Notes: generated by a model from the sequence alone, not told the origin. A DNA stretch of 64,000 nt from Candidatus Aminicenantota bacterium (GCA_026393835.1 JAPKZK010000118.1:1-64000); one strand, 5' to 3'. Shown: positions 49,559 through 59,500, counted from the first letter of the stretch. A program made the numbers and translations.

Positions 49559-52500
49559 ATGGATACTGAGACAATAAGAGTCGGGTACCCCTGGCAGGGA
49601 TGGACAAAGGAAATGATCGACGGGTGGCATGATGCGTTTACTACAAACAAATCGGTGGTCGAACTGGACATGAGCCAGTTGTCTCTTATTACTCTCTTCG
49701 ATTGGGTCACCATTACAGCAATGATCGAAAGAGTACTGACAAATCCAAATGTGAAATCGTTTAAAATCGACACCAAAGGGTCTGACCCATCCAATTTTAT
49801 CCCCCTAAATGACTTCATACGCATAAAAAAAAATGAACCCACCAGCCGGTTTTATCCTCAGAGTGAAATCGGTTTTTCTGAGAGAGTCTATAAAGCGGTT
49901 CGCTTTACTGAGTCGTTGGGTACTACTGATGTACTGAGCAGGGGAAGAGAGGAAGAAGAAAAAATATCTTATCCTGAAATTATTATAGATGATATAAAAA
50001 AAAGTCAGTTTTATACCGGGAAAATCGGCGAATTAAAAGCGCTCCTGGGTCTTACCCGTATTCATACGAAAGAAGATTGCAGGCAATTCATCGATGCCAG
50101 GACAATTCAGAATTGGGTAAAAACGATGGGTACCCGTTTTCCTGATTCCCCAATTTTCGAATCCGAAGAGGTATGGCGTGTCTTATGCCATGAATTTGCC
50201 GTCAATATTTTCGAGCATGCCGGAGCGCCGGGATTTATTTCCATGCGCGTGATCTCTCCAACGGATGCTAATGAAAATGTTTATCCGTGGTGCAAACAAA
50301 CATTTTCTTCTCCGGAGATTAAACGATTGTTTTCCACGCACGATAACCAGTTCCTGGAACTATGCATTGGCGACGCCGGCAAAGGATTTATTGAAACTTT
50401 AAAACAATCTTACATGAATCGCCTTGGCCAAAATAACTGCGATTCAATAGAAATAAAAAATGAAGATATCCTGGCATTTGCCTTCGACGAATTGGGAACC
50501 AGCAAAGATGACAATGACGACTGGGTCACCGAGCGGCATGCCTTGAACCGAATATTGAATATCACCGCCAAATACGGCGGCGTATTAACGGTGCGCTCCG
50601 GTGGGGTGGAATTGGTTTATTCTAGTGATGGGAATATGTTTCAGAAAAATCGTACCGGTTTTGGGTATATTCCTACCCAGGAAACTCAATTGGGGGGAAT
50701 TATACCCGGGGCCCAACTTCAGATTCTTCTACCATTGATTCCCTCTATTTCCCGGGGCATTCATCAAAGACGATCGATTCTTGATTCGGCTTTACCTTCT
50801 ACATTTCATACAGACTCCCTGCATGTTCGAGGCCATCTGGTTCCGCTTCTGGAGAAATTGGATCAAAAGGAACCATGTGTTGGGAAAGAAGATCAACATA
50901 GATTTAGAAAAGCATGCGAAACACTCAGCAAGGAATTGATTACGAAGCGCTCGTCCAGTGATCCCTTAATCCTTGATTTCAGTCAACTGGATTGGACCGC
51001 CGGTCAATTTGAAACGCTGTTATTTTTTCTTCAAAACATTCTTCAATTCAGGCCGGTGTTACTGGTTGAAATCGATGCAAAACTGGCCCACGATGTGATT
51101 GAATTGGAAAGTATCTCTGCCCCTACCACGTTGGATAAGGATTTAATAACTCAACGATCAGTCACAGGTGAACTGTATTTTGGAGAAGTGTCCGAAGAAA
51201 AATACCTGGAAACATACAACCGTATTCACGCAACAGTGATGGGAATCGATCGAGACGGCAGATATTACATCTTTGGACTTCGAAATCATGCCTATGAAGC
51301 GCCTCTATTAAGTTTAATCGAAACCCCCAAAACGATCGAGGAGTTATGTAACGAAACCATATGGGAAGAACAATTAAAAGAAAGCACATTAAAATCGATT
51401 CTAAATCATATAAATCCAATGTTTCAACAGGATAATAAAGGACAATGGAACACGGTATGGAATGCTTTTGGTTTATCCATTGAAGTGAAGCGAGTTATGT
51501 CCAGCCATTTCGACGATGTGGCTAAACGCTGTGGGGCCTGGAGGGGACAGCCATATGAAAAGAAGGCGGCTAAATTCAATCTTCCCTGGCAAAAGGAATG
51601 GTGTAGTAACTTTCTTGAAAGCTCCCTTATTTTATCGCGGGAACGGCATGCGGATGAAGTGGCGCAGCGGCTGATCTACCGTCTCCAGAAAGGATTGGAA
51701 ATAAGAGGAAAATCCCTGGCTGATGTCAAAGTCCTGGCAAGCATGCAAGCCCCCGCCATGTTATTGGCGTCTTATATTCACCGGTGGTGGCCTTCCCCAT
51801 TTGAACGCCCGGCAGTATCCGACCTGGGTTATTATGTCATGCTGGGCCATCCCCGGGATTTGCCGACCATCGTAAAAACCGGCGGCATTCTAATCGTACA
51901 GGATATCCTGGCTACCGGTAAGATATCGGGTAAATTGATCGAGATATTAAGACGTCAAAAATTAGAAATATTAGGTGTATTGAGCTTCATAAAAATGGAA
52001 AAAAACCTGCCCAAAACCACGGTTACTTCCATAGGTTTCGGTTGGAACCCATTACCGGGTGAAAGCCATGAAGGTTTTATACCAAGGCATGCCATGATCC
52101 AGGTTAAAAGACCTACAAAATGCCCTCCCCCTCAACCGGATGAAAAAGACGAAAATACATACTGGATCGAACCCCGGACACTTCAACCCATTCGTTATAC
52201 GTTTCTCAGACGTCAATTCAAACGGGGGCAAGACCCTGATCTGGATCGTCGAAATAAGTACCTGGAAAGATTTGATAACTGTAATGATGAGTGTTTATTT
52301 GCTTCCGGTCATTATGTATATGGCAATCGTCATTTTTCTATATCGGTGGATGTTCCTACAGTATTAACCGGAGAAATCGGCGATGAGATCGCTCTTTGGC
52401 TGGCGGATATATGTGAGAATTTTCCAGGAAGAAAAAGAGGGGAATGGGAAAGCGAAGACGGTTCGCAATTGGAAGGTGACATTACGGCGGTGCTTATGCC

Positions 52501-54688
52501 GCTTCACAGCCAGGTTCATTATATCTGGCCGAAGGTCGAGAAAATCCTGGCCCAAAGAGGGCGTCGTCAGCCCACCTGGCTTTTGGATGCCACCCTCTTT
52601 ATCGGAATCGGTCCTTCGTATCAAATCCCTCAGCAACTTCAGTATCAAATCAAAACAGCGGTGGAAGAAGCCATCCAGGCACAACAAAATAAACAAAAAG
52701 TTATCAAAAATCCCCTACGCATACTCATCCTGGGAGACGTTACGGTTACTGCCCGTACAGTACAGACAATACTGGTGGCAATTAGCCGTACTGTCAAGAA
52801 TGAATTTTCAAACCATGGTATAAAAACTGGAATTCATACTTATCCCAACCTGATCGAATGGATTCGCCATTTTTGTATTCTCAACCAGATGGCATTTGCC
52901 GATCACTTCTTATGGAAAAATTTTAAATCTGTAGGAAATATGAATTTTAAATTTGTATTCGAGGAATATGCCCCATTTATGGGCGTTCCGGTCTATACCG
53001 ATTCCGATTGCCCCATTTGTAAAGACCGTGACCGGCTTAAACGATTAATTACAATTTGCGAACAATATGGAATAGAATCGGCCCGGTTATGGGTTGAAGA
53101 TCGATTAATAGAATTGCAGCCGGTGGCCATCGACAGCCCGGGATTCAGCAGACCAAGTTCTATAAAGCTTGAGAAAGGAATCGATGTTTTATTGAAACCC
53201 AAAAAAGGTGAGACAGATATTTCCGGTCAATATTTCCAGGTCCATGCCGATACTGCCATCTGGCGCTTTCATGAACTCATGTATTATTCATATCCTCCCG
53301 CGGATGTCCTTTTATCGCTGCGTCAGGCATGGGGAACAGACGAAGATGGTGTGGAAGTAAAAAAAGAATATGAACGCTTCCGCTGGGCCGTCCTGGAATG
53401 GTGTTTAAAAAACTGGAAACGGTTGGAAGCCAATGCCACTGTCGAAGTTTTTATCGATGAAATCAAACGGGAAATCGAGAATAATACATCACTGATACAG
53501 CCCATCCTGGAAGCTTGTTCCCAGCATTTTGAAGACCCGGATGTTATACGTTTTATTGCTTTTTGCATCGATAGGCTGGTGAAACTGGAATCAAAAGGGG
53601 CCACAAGTGATGAGGGAGCAGAACCTGAACAAAACCGGCAAACGATAAATCTTTATACAGCATTGGCTCTTTTCTGGCTAAATATTCCTCGTGATGAATG
53701 GGATATATTGGTTTATGATTCTGCTGACTCTGAGAATAAAATGAAGTTAATGGAATACATGGATAAAGCTACCAATAAGATTGCTCCCCATAAGCACAGT
53801 TTTGGGAGAAACTTATACCTTCAATTGATCCGTCCCCAACGTCATATGGACCCCCAATGGGCGCTGAACATTATTGCAGAATCGTTATTGCGTGGCCGAG
53901 ATCCAAATGGAAAAATAAATGATCAACATAAATTGCTACCGGCATCGATTGCAGAAATTCTTATGGGAGGTTCAGTAGAAAAAGAACGCCATTTATTATT
54001 CACTAGTATATCTCTCTTTCTTTATGCACTTGATGACATATCCAACTATGGCTGTCAACTCTCGCGCGATGCCGACCATGTAAAAACACTTTTAAAGGAT
54101 GTACTCAAATGGCTCAAAAAACGAGGAAAAAGTAATAATTTAGATAGGCCTCCCGATTCTCTAAAAAAATTGCAAGATGCCCTGGAATTTGAAAGCCCAT
54201 TCATGACAGAATTTAATCAAACTTTCCACGAAGACGTCGAATCATTCCGAAATTCTCTGGAAGAGGAACTAAAAAGAAAAGGGACCGATCTACTGATATT
54301 CGATTATAAACCGGCTGAAGACACCCGTGAGTGCAGGGTGCTCATCCTTGGACATAGACTGATAATGTGCCTTTCAAACCTGACCATTGATCCGATAAAA
54401 AAATTCGAGGCAAAGCACAAAAGCCGTATTGAAGTATCTCGCATGCCGGCCAGTGAAAAGAAAGAAAAAATCTGCTTCAAGTTGCTGACAAATTTTGCAT
54501 CCCTGGAGGAAACCAACAATAAAACCCGCGCAGGGCAGAATATGAAAGTCGATATGCACACCCTTGAGGCTTTCGGCGCCGAATTTGCCGAAGAATGGAA
54601 GTCTCCAACTCCCGATGAACAAAAGGAAGGTTTTACCGCATCTTATAATATATTAGTACCATCAGGCTTTATGCCGAGGAGGCCTTAA
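49559..54688 (+). CDS. giant STAS-GHKL ATPase-phosphoribosyltransferase-like protein
   Basis: This 1709-aa protein has a layout I do not recognise as one named family. Residues 30-75 (VVELDMSQLSLITLFDW) look like a STAS fold. Residues about 200-395 form a GHKL ATPase of the anti-sigma/HATPase type: N box HEFAVNIFEHA (211-221), CIGDAGKGF (269-277), then a C-terminal glycine-rich part. A second STAS-like block lies near 466-505 (LILDFSQLDWTAGQFE). A phosphoribosyltransferase-type PRPP loop appears at 777-790 (ILIVQDILATGKIS) and a weaker one at 1054-1074 (RILILGDVTVTARTV). CPIC (1151-1154) could bind metal. The last 500 residues are helical. There is no membrane span. The stop abuts the REC-HD start. 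I infer a cytoplasmic sensor/enzyme of an immune-type system; the PRTase call rests on loop motifs. Confidence 0.65.
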   Translation: MDTETIRVGYPWQGWTKEMIDGWHDAFTTNKSVVELDMSQLSLITLFDWVTITAMIERVLTNPNVKSFKIDTKGSDPSNFIPLNDFIRIKKNEPTSRFYPQSEIGFSERVYKAVRFTESLGTTDVLSRGREEEEKISYPEIIIDDIKKSQFYTGKIGELKALLGLTRIHTKEDCRQFIDARTIQNWVKTMGTRFPDSPIFESEEVWRVLCHEFAVNIFEHAGAPGFISMRVISPTDANENVYPWCKQTFSSPEIKRLFSTHDNQFLELCIGDAGKGFIETLKQSYMNRLGQNNCDSIEIKNEDILAFAFDELGTSKDDNDDWVTERHALNRILNITAKYGGVLTVRSGGVELVYSSDGNMFQKNRTGFGYIPTQETQLGGIIPGAQLQILLPLIPSISRGIHQRRSILDSALPSTFHTDSLHVRGHLVPLLEKLDQKEPCVGKEDQHRFRKACETLSKELITKRSSSDPLILDFSQLDWTAGQFETLLFFLQNILQFRPVLLVEIDAKLAHDVIELESISAPTTLDKDLITQRSVTGELYFGEVSEEKYLETYNRIHATVMGIDRDGRYYIFGLRNHAYEAPLLSLIETPKTIEELCNETIWEEQLKESTLKSILNHINPMFQQDNKGQWNTVWNAFGLSIEVKRVMSSHFDDVAKRCGAWRGQPYEKKAAKFNLPWQKEWCSNFLESSLILSRERHADEVAQRLIYRLQKGLEIRGKSLADVKVLASMQAPAMLLASYIHRWWPSPFERPAVSDLGYYVMLGHPRDLPTIVKTGGILIVQDILATGKISGKLIEILRRQKLEILGVLSFIKMEKNLPKTTVTSIGFGWNPLPGESHEGFIPRHAMIQVKRPTKCPPPQPDEKDENTYWIEPRTLQPIRYTFLRRQFKRGQDPDLDRRNKYLERFDNCNDECLFASGHYVYGNRHFSISVDVPTVLTGEIGDEIALWLADICENFPGRKRGEWESEDGSQLEGDITAVLMPLHSQVHYIWPKVEKILAQRGRRQPTWLLDATLFIGIGPSYQIPQQLQYQIKTAVEEAIQAQQNKQKVIKNPLRILILGDVTVTARTVQTILVAISRTVKNEFSNHGIKTGIHTYPNLIEWIRHFCILNQMAFADHFLWKNFKSVGNMNFKFVFEEYAPFMGVPVYTDSDCPICKDRDRLKRLITICEQYGIESARLWVEDRLIELQPVAIDSPGFSRPSSIKLEKGIDVLLKPKKGETDISGQYFQVHADTAIWRFHELMYYSYPPADVLLSLRQAWGTDEDGVEVKKEYERFRWAVLEWCLKNWKRLEANATVEVFIDEIKREIENNTSLIQPILEACSQHFEDPDVIRFIAFCIDRLVKLESKGATSDEGAEPEQNRQTINLYTALALFWLNIPRDEWDILVYDSADSENKMKLMEYMDKATNKIAPHKHSFGRNLYLQLIRPQRHMDPQWALNIIAESLLRGRDPNGKINDQHKLLPASIAEILMGGSVEKERHLLFTSISLFLYALDDISNYGCQLSRDADHVKTLLKDVLKWLKKRGKSNNLDRPPDSLKKLQDALEFESPFMTEFNQTFHEDVESFRNSLEEELKRKGTDLLIFDYKPAEDTRECRVLILGHRLIMCLSNLTIDPIKKFEAKHKSRIEVSRMPASEKKEKICFKLLTNFASLEETNNKTRAGQNMKVDMHTLEAFGAEFAEEWKSPTPDEQKEGFTASYNILVPSGFMPRRP

Positions 54689-56293
54689 ATGAGTTTCAAT
54701 ATTCTTTACGTGGAAGACGATAATTCTCATTGGAACAAATTATACAACAAAATTAATGAGTCCAATAAAAATTCACCCCCTGAAAAGATTAACTTAACAT
54801 GGGCAAAAGATCTTAAAGAATTAAAAGCTGCATTAAGCTGTAAGATCGATATTGTTCTTGCAGATATGTATTTATTGCCACCCCCAGATGAGAATAAAGA
54901 TTGTTTGACAGATATAATCGATATTGTTAATGAATGGTGTGAAAAAGAAGATGGGGGACGCCCTATCCCGGTTATCGCCTATACAAGAGGTGGGGCCTAT
55001 GCATTTAAGGTCCAAAAAAAAGTTCTATATGATATCTGGGACAAAAACACAACATCCGTGGAATATGTCACCTGGCGTCTTTTCAATTTATCGAAAGAAA
55101 TAACCCGAAATCGGCCCGATGCACTCATCCAGACAAAAATCCGAACTGAGATCGCTCCATTAAATGCTGTCGGTTGGCACAATCATGTTATTGACATGAT
55201 TAAACGGTATGATAAAGGCTGGACGGAAGCGGATCAAATCGAGAGAGCGGGAAAGGCCATTGATAACATTGCGCAGAGATTGAATGTCTGGGAAACAATC
55301 CAGCCTATGTGGAATGTGGTTAAAAAAGGCGAATTTTTATGGAGAGCGGTTTCAACATATGCAAGGGGTCATGCCCGTCATGCCATCAATGTATTCTGGG
55401 TTGGGTATTATTTGCTTCACCAGGAACCGTTGCGGACTTTTTTTATAGAGAAATGGGAAGATCTGATTGCTGAACGATCAAAAATGAGTGCTGTAAAGAG
55501 GGAAGACGTCTTAGAATCCATACATAATGTTTGGTTCTATACCGGCCTTTTCCACGATATGGCCCTCTGCCTTGAAAAATTTACAGAAATCAGTGAATTT
55601 CAACGGGATTTATATTCTTCTTTTAAGGAAATTGAATTAAATATTCAAGATATACCGGATGATATATTAACCAATGGGTTTCAAGATCGTGCCAGGAAAT
55701 TATTAAACGAATTCAACGATCCCTTGGCGACTCAATTGAAAGACGCCTGGGAAAAAAAACTAAAGGATAAGAAGGCAGACCACGGTATGTTGGCGGCGCT
55801 AAAACTCAATCAAAAGATAACCGATGAAAAACAAAATTGCTTCGCTCGCGAGGCGGCCCGCGCTATCGCTATACATAACCTTATCGGTAAGTTAGACAAA
55901 GATAAAATAGCTAATTTAACCTGGGAAATGGAACCTTTTGCTTGCCTTTTATTATTGTGTGATCAGCTTCAAACATGGGATCGAGGGCGTGGAGATCGGA
56001 AATTAAGCGATAATGACGGACCCGAACGAGCGGAATTATCGGAACTAGAAATTGGGACGAAAGATAATCAACCTTATATTAAAATATCTATCGATTATAT
56101 TGCACCTTCTCATTTAAAGCACGCGCAGGAGATATATGGGCAAGTTAAGGATGATTTGGACTTTATTCTCAGGGATAATCCCGGAAGAGCTATCAATCGG
56201 ATATGTGGTGATTGGCCGTTTTCCCTTGAAGTTAAATTCTCTTTGAGTAAAGACCCGCTAAATGCTTCTATTGATATTCCCATGAAAAAATGA
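54689..56293 (+). CDS. receiver (REC)-HD phosphohydrolase fusion
   Basis: This 534-aa protein has an N-terminal receiver-like domain: YVEDD (Glu9, Asp10, Asp11), phosphoacceptor candidate Asp59 in IVLADMY, and VIAYTRGG. A long helical part follows, with an HD metal-site pattern: His231 (GHARHA), His289-Asp290 (GLFHDM), His365 (DHGMLAAL), His396 (AIAIHNL) and Asp425 (LLLCDQLQ). This DHGxxAA plus IHN set resembles conflict-system HD enzymes and dNTPase-type phosphohydrolases. The start abuts the preceding stop, with GAGGAGG inside the upstream gene, so the two are made together. Nucleotide or cyclic-nucleotide hydrolysis is inferred. Receiver phosphorylation may switch it, but the upstream GHKL domain lacks an obvious phospho-histidine. 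Confidence 0.7.
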   Translation: MSFNILYVEDDNSHWNKLYNKINESNKNSPPEKINLTWAKDLKELKAALSCKIDIVLADMYLLPPPDENKDCLTDIIDIVNEWCEKEDGGRPIPVIAYTRGGAYAFKVQKKVLYDIWDKNTTSVEYVTWRLFNLSKEITRNRPDALIQTKIRTEIAPLNAVGWHNHVIDMIKRYDKGWTEADQIERAGKAIDNIAQRLNVWETIQPMWNVVKKGEFLWRAVSTYARGHARHAINVFWVGYYLLHQEPLRTFFIEKWEDLIAERSKMSAVKREDVLESIHNVWFYTGLFHDMALCLEKFTEISEFQRDLYSSFKEIELNIQDIPDDILTNGFQDRARKLLNEFNDPLATQLKDAWEKKLKDKKADHGMLAALKLNQKITDEKQNCFAREAARAIAIHNLIGKLDKDKIANLTWEMEPFACLLLLCDQLQTWDRGRGDRKLSDNDGPERAELSELEIGTKDNQPYIKISIDYIAPSHLKHAQEIYGQVKDDLDFILRDNPGRAINRICGDWPFSLEVKFSLSKDPLNASIDIPMKK

Positions 56294-56408
56294 GTTTCCT
56301 TCAAAGAGTTGGTAGGCAGGGAAAATACTGTCAAAAAAATCCTCGGAAAGGAAAAATGAACAGGTGGAAAATAAAGGAGGCGCCGAGCAAAGAAAATACC
56401 CTTCTTAC

Positions 56409-57086
56409 CTACCTCTTAAATGCGGCCATTTTTCCCCTCATTTCTTCCAGGCACTGGCTCAGTTCACTTTTACCGATAAGACTTTCCTTTTCTAACCATA
56501 TTAAAAACCGCTCAGGTGGAATGGTTGCGACTTTGATGAAAAACCGATCTGCATACAACCTTAATCCGAAGCGTATTTTATAGGACCCTGCATGATCATG
56601 AATCGTTTTTATATGACCATTTTTTGCGTAATCATTTTTTTCTGGGTTATAAACCAGGGTATACGTCTTTTTCAGACTTATAATCTCCGAAAAATCGACT
56701 TTACTTTTCTTTTCGGCCAGGAGATGAAGTACAATAAACGCACCCTCGATGGATTTAAGTTTAATATCCCATTTAACATACTGGCATTCATCATCCAAAC
56801 ACCTGACTTCACATTTCTTTTTTATTCCTTCAATCCTTCCGTTCTTGAATTCCACGAAAATCAATTCATCATCCTTCACAATAATCATATCGGGCGATTT
56901 GAGTTGATCGCCGCCGTCGAATAAGCGCTCGCAGATTTTATCATATTTGTAAAACCTTGCAGAACTGGGGATCATCGATTGATTATTGGCTTCATCCTTA
57001 CTGATTTCACTCAATTCTGTCAGGCAACCCGGACAATGCGCGTATTCTTTTTCAATTATCTCTTTAATATCCGCGGCAGTAATCAT
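56409..57086 (-). CDS. PD-(D/E)XK-like nuclease partner of ABC ATPase
   Basis: This 225-aa protein begins with a helical segment holding CPGC (Cys18, Cys21). It then reads KSPDMIIVKDDELIFVEFKN, a PD...E-x-K arrangement (Asp66, Glu79, Lys81) on the expected beta-strands of PD-(D/E)XK nucleases, followed by a helix (IKLKSIEGAFIVLHLLAE). The C-terminus is helical and charged. Its start overlaps the stop of the ATPase gene by four bases, so the two form one unit, similar in logic to ATPase-nuclease defence pairs such as Septu or Gabija but not clearly either. The nuclease call rests on one motif. Confidence 0.6.
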   Translation of the reverse strand: MITAADIKEIIEKEYAHCPGCLTELSEISKDEANNQSMIPSSARFYKYDKICERLFDGGDQLKSPDMIIVKDDELIFVEFKNGRIEGIKKKCEVRCLDDECQYVKWDIKLKSIEGAFIVLHLLAEKKSKVDFSEIISLKKTYTLVYNPEKNDYAKNGHIKTIHDHAGSYKIRFGLRLYADRFFIKVATIPPERFLIWLEKESLIGKSELSQCLEEMRGKMAAFKR

Positions 57087-58408
57087 TTCCTATCTCTCAA
57101 TTGCTCCAATTCGAGTTTTTCGAAAGGTTCAGCCAGGACTTCAAAAATCGGGGAAAGATCATGCGTTACATCGATAATACGGGATGTGAAGGGAGGTTTC
57201 ACCGCCTTGCCGAAATAGAATGCCCGCTTGTATTTCATGGATTTGTGATCGGAATACTGCATAAGCGCTTCGATAAAATAGGGGCTGTGAGAAGTCAAAA
57301 GGATGTGATTCCCGGCCTCCACCAATTTTACGATTAGCTCGGCCAATTGTACCTGCCATTTGGGGTGAAGATGGGTTTCAGGTTCATCCAGGACCAGGAG
57401 GCTATTATTCAAAAACCCGCATTGATAGAGAATTTTCAGTGAACCAAGATATTTGATACCCGGGGAGATGGAAACGCCGCCGAATTTTTCATCTCCCTTT
57501 TTAAATACAAAATCATAAAGGTTGGGATCATAATAAAATTCGCCGTGAATCATACGATCGAGATCATCTGCAATAGGAGAATGCTGCGCCCTGACGGGTT
57601 GTTTTGTCAATTTCAATATCATATCTCTCATATATTCAGGAGCATATGGCTGGTTCAACATACGAGTCTTCTGTCTCACATCCACATCCATATCGAATTC
57701 CGTCTTTGCGGAACGAATATTATCGGCCAGGTTCAGCAGCACCGGGGATTCGATAAATGTCGCATCCTTGAAATAAAGAGGTTCTTTCAGCTCCAGCTTT
57801 ACGGATTTGTGTTCCCCGGAGATTTGAAATAATGAAAGCTCACCTTCTTTTCCTTCGATGAAGAAATCGCTGTCCTTATTTGAAAACCGGTTGGCAATTT
57901 CGCCGTTAAGCGCCGATTGGATATATTTAGAAAAAGTAATCTTCAAGACCTCCTCTTTTGAAGGTTTATTGGTAATAAGATCGCTGATTTTAACGGAGAT
58001 ATCGCTCAAATCCACATCCAAACGGGCAATTTTCTGTAAACTACCGCTGAATTGAGCAATCGATTCGGAGAAATGTTTGGAAATTACTTCTTTGGTATGG
58101 TCTTTAAGAGACCATGCGAATGCTTCTGTTTTCAATTCATCGAAGAATTTTTTTCCCATTTCCAGGATAGAAGGATTACTGGAGCTTTCCCTGAATTTAA
58201 AAAAGGAATATTCGATGAACCGTTCGATGTCCAGGACCTGGTAATCTCTCATATCATCTTCAAAGCGATTAAAGGTTTTGACGATAGAGAAAAGAGTTTT
58301 GCCGATGGTGCTTTTACCGGTGTCATTCTCGCCGGCGATTACAGTCAGGCCATCCAGGCGAATATCAGCCTCTTCGACCATCCCGATATTTTTAAATACA
58401 ACCCGCAT
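57083..58408 (-). CDS. AAA15/OLD-like ABC ATPase
   Basis: This 441-aa SMC/RecF-type ATPase has Walker A GENDTGKST (26-34), a signature-like VSISPGIKYLGSL, Walker B LLVLDEPETHLHP (337-349) and H-loop SHSPYF. A helical insertion lies between the Walker motifs. Standalone ATPases of this class (AAA_15/AAA_21) are common in phage defence pairs, where they sense phage DNA or proteins and license a nuclease. There is no TOPRIM domain as in OLD, so the nuclease function should lie in the coupled downstream gene. The start at 58408 follows GCGAGGTATAT. Confidence 0.85.
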   Translation of the reverse strand: MRVVFKNIGMVEEADIRLDGLTVIAGENDTGKSTIGKTLFSIVKTFNRFEDDMRDYQVLDIERFIEYSFFKFRESSSNPSILEMGKKFFDELKTEAFAWSLKDHTKEVISKHFSESIAQFSGSLQKIARLDVDLSDISVKISDLITNKPSKEEVLKITFSKYIQSALNGEIANRFSNKDSDFFIEGKEGELSLFQISGEHKSVKLELKEPLYFKDATFIESPVLLNLADNIRSAKTEFDMDVDVRQKTRMLNQPYAPEYMRDMILKLTKQPVRAQHSPIADDLDRMIHGEFYYDPNLYDFVFKKGDEKFGGVSISPGIKYLGSLKILYQCGFLNNSLLVLDEPETHLHPKWQVQLAELIVKLVEAGNHILLTSHSPYFIEALMQYSDHKSMKYKRAFYFGKAVKPPFTSRIIDVTHDLSPIFEVLAEPFEKLELEQLRDRK

Positions 58409-58555
58409 ATATACCTCGCTTGTATACTATATTCATTATGTAACAGGTAAATCTTATGAGAAAATGCAGGAAAAGTCAACATGAAACTTTTTTGGCGGAT
58501 AATTTGCGAAATTCAATACGGAAGGGCACGGAGGATCCCTGACCCCTATTTTTCT

Positions 58556-58612
58556 TATAATAAACCTCTTGGTGTTTCTTTGTGCCTTCGTGCCTTTGTG
58601 GCTATTTCATCA
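58556..58612. repeat. CTTTGTGGC-type dispersed repeat
   Basis: It shares CTTGGTGTTTCTTTGTGCCT and the following TCGTG with 49289-49330, in the same orientation. The two copies bracket the 49.5-58.4 kb defence-like island. Confidence 0.7.
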
Positions 58613-58618
58613 AAATAA

Positions 58619-59413
58619 TTACTCGTTTTCCATATCCCCTGGGAGGTAAGGGTCGTCCGGTTCGCCTTCAAAATCTTCCCGTTGATGATTCTGAATGAAC
58701 CAGCGCACTTGTTTGCAAAAACGGTCGAAAACGGCAATGTCGGCGTTAGTCCAGTTAGTCCTGTTTAAAGCCCTCTTTAATGAGCGGTGAAAAAGACCCT
58801 TTTCCGGCTCCCTGATGAGGATCCCTTTCATCAATCGCCAGATATTATCGTAAAGTCTTTCATAGCTTGTTTTTTCGGCCCGTTTCGGCAACACCGGCAG
58901 CGGGGGGGCGTCTAATTTCCGGTAGATTTCGTAAAGTATTAGCAGTACGGCCTGGGAGAGGTTGAGGGAAGGGTAACTGACCGCCGTGGGGACAGTGATG
59001 CAGTAGTTTGCGGCCTGGCTCTCGTCGATGGTAACGCCCGAATCTTCCCTGCCGAATACCACGGCGATTTTCTCGTTTATGCTATGCTCCATAATGATTT
59101 CGCCGGCTTTTTCCGGGTAAATGATATCTTTTTTCCATTTGCCCTTTTTTGATGTGGCCACGAAAACCAGGGACATTTCCGAAAGCGCCTGGTCAAGAGT
59201 TTCGAATTCTTCGCTGGATGCGATGATTTCCTGGGCGCGGTAGCCCATTTTTTTTTGTTCGATAACGTCGCGGTATTCGATGGGGCTCACCAGCCGTAGG
59301 TGGGTGATACCCATGTTTTTCATAGCCCGTACAGTGGAGCCGATATTGCCGGGATTTTTCGGTTCCACCAGCACGACGTATATGTTGTCCAGGTATTTCG
59401 ATTTTTTGGCCAT
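58619..59413 (-). CDS. trmJ: TrmJ-type tRNA 2'-O-methyltransferase
   Basis: This 264-aa SPOUT methyltransferase has VVLVEPKNPGNIGSTVRAMKN (motif 1), VVFGREDSGV (motif 2) and VPTAVSYPSLNLSQAV (motif 3, knot). The helical C-terminal extension is as in TrmJ, which methylates position 32 of tRNAs. It is a single gene on the minus strand. No oddity is visible beyond a long C-terminal acidic tail (EDFEGEPDD). Confidence 0.9.
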   Translation of the reverse strand: MAKKSKYLDNIYVVLVEPKNPGNIGSTVRAMKNMGITHLRLVSPIEYRDVIEQKKMGYRAQEIIASSEEFETLDQALSEMSLVFVATSKKGKWKKDIIYPEKAGEIIMEHSINEKIAVVFGREDSGVTIDESQAANYCITVPTAVSYPSLNLSQAVLLILYEIYRKLDAPPLPVLPKRAEKTSYERLYDNIWRLMKGILIREPEKGLFHRSLKRALNRTNWTNADIAVFDRFCKQVRWFIQNHQREDFEGEPDDPYLPGDMENE

Positions 59414-59500
59414 TGTGTTTCCATACTATATATTATTATTAAGAGTAGAGATTATAGTATAAAAAGAGGTAGATTACAAATGGCCACGAAGAAAAAATAA

